DNA from: Chloroflexota bacterium
Lineage (GTDB): Bacteria > Chloroflexota > Anaerolineae > Ardenticatenales > Ardenticatenaceae
Direction: 5' to 3'
Length of the DNA stretch: 12,846 nt
NCBI GenBank assembly: GCA_003520455.1
Contig: DOUV01000450.1
Coordinates: 1-12,846 of the forward strand
How positions within the stretch are numbered: position 1 is the first letter of the stretch; the number at the start of each line of letters is the position of its first letter. Of the stretch, positions 12,344 to 12,846 are shown in pieces. The position numbers and the translations under genes were made by a program. The notes under the pieces were generated by a model. The model ran no database searches and was not told the DNA's origin. It was given only the letters and a program-made list of their open reading frames with translations.

Positions 12344-12846
12344 TTAGTCGTCAAAGCCCAATTCTTCCACGTCGGCCTCATCGTTCGCGTCGCCATTGCT
12401 GGAGCGCAGCACCGATTTCGTCTTGGTGGCCCGCTCCTTCGTCGCCTTCGCCTTGGTCTCTGCCTGTAAAAGCTCGAGTTGTTCCGGTGGCGGACTCGCC
12501 TTGGCCGGCAGGCCGACCGACTCCCTGATCTTGTTATCAATCTCATAAAGTAAGGCGGTATTTTCTCGGAGGAACTCTTTGGCGTTCTCGCGTCCCTGAC
12601 CGAGACGCACGTCACCGTAGCTGTAATAGGCACCGCGCTTGTCGACGATCTCCAGCGCCGTCGCCATGTCGAGCACGTCGCCGGCGACCGAGATGCCCTC
12701 GTTGTACATGATGTCGAACTCGGCATCCTTGAACGGCGGGGCCACCTTGTTCTTCTTCACCTTGACCTTGACCCGGTTCCCGACGACATCGCCACTGTTC
12801 TTGATGCTCTCCGTCCGTCGAACGTCCAGGCGGACGGAGGCGTAGA
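12344..12846 (-). CDS. recA: RecA recombinase, C-terminal part (runs off the right edge)
   Basis: The 166 visible residues are the C-terminal half of Rec[40 protein letters not shown] core (written here [20 protein letters not shown]), [40 protein letters not shown], and then a variable acidic tail that ends DVEELGFDD. The visible part begins at about residue 218 of E. coli RecA. RecA forms the filament on single-stranded DNA for recombination and SOS induction. The stop TAA (12344-12346) lies 2 bp from the tnpB stop on the opposite strand, so the IS sits directly behind recA. The tail is still of normal type, so recA appears intact. Confidence 0.95.
   Translation of the reverse strand, partial: YASVRLDVRRTESIKNSGDVVGNRVKVKVKKNKVAPPFKDAEFDIMYNEGISVAGDVLDMATALEIVDKRGAYYSYGDVRLGQGRENAKEFLRENTALLYEIDNKIRESVGLPAKASPPPEQLELLQAETKAKATKERATKTKSVLRSSNGDANDEADVEELGFDD

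Overview
High-GC bacterial DNA with E. coli-like promoters (TTGACA/TATAAT types), at least two near-leaderless transcripts and small, tightly packed genes. The gene families, base composition and leaderless style suggest a Chloroflexota/Thermomicrobia-type or similar deep-branching organism. That is an inference; no rRNA or tRNA gene is present to fix the taxonomy.

Layout. (1) 1-460: the end of an unidentified gene, then a DUF971 protein on +. (2) 595-3826: a leftward cluster read from a promoter at 3798-3826: HicB-like protein, TlpA thioredoxin, an Lgt-like membrane protein that lacks the Lgt catalytic residues, a DUF2085 membrane protein and a DsrE-like protein. The DsrE-like gene has an in-frame UGA exactly where the family has its conserved Cys, the frame runs on for 40 residues of good family sequence, and a SECIS-like hairpin follows the UGA. 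I read it as a selenoprotein with a Sec-x-x-Cys motif. (3) 4002-4695: a SlyD-like FKBP prolyl isomerase with a strong promoter and a long leader. (4) 4826-6062: an ATP-grasp ligase behind a perfect-consensus promoter. Its leader begins with a nearly leaderless 24-codon ORF holding three consecutive Cys codons and ends in mutually exclusive hairpins and an intrinsic terminator: a candidate cysteine-sensing attenuator. (5) 6267-8885: a CopA-type copper ATPase with a well-formed promoter and a CsoR-style C-tract/G-tract dyad. (6) 8967-10900: a + strand pair, Wzz/YveK-like chain-length protein (leaderless GTG start) and FemAB/FemX-like aminoacyltransferase. (7) About 10956-12343: an IS200/IS605-group TnpB-only element with a GC-rich palindrome cluster, inserted 2 bp beyond the stop codon of recA, whose 3' part fills 12344-12846 on the minus strand.

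The TlpA, Lgt-like, DUF2085 and Sec-DsrE genes look like one envelope/thiol-redox unit. The poly-Cys leader and the copper pump add two more thiol- or metal-linked control points. The two most valuable observations are the recoded UGA in the DsrE gene and the poly-Cys attenuator before the ATP-grasp gene.
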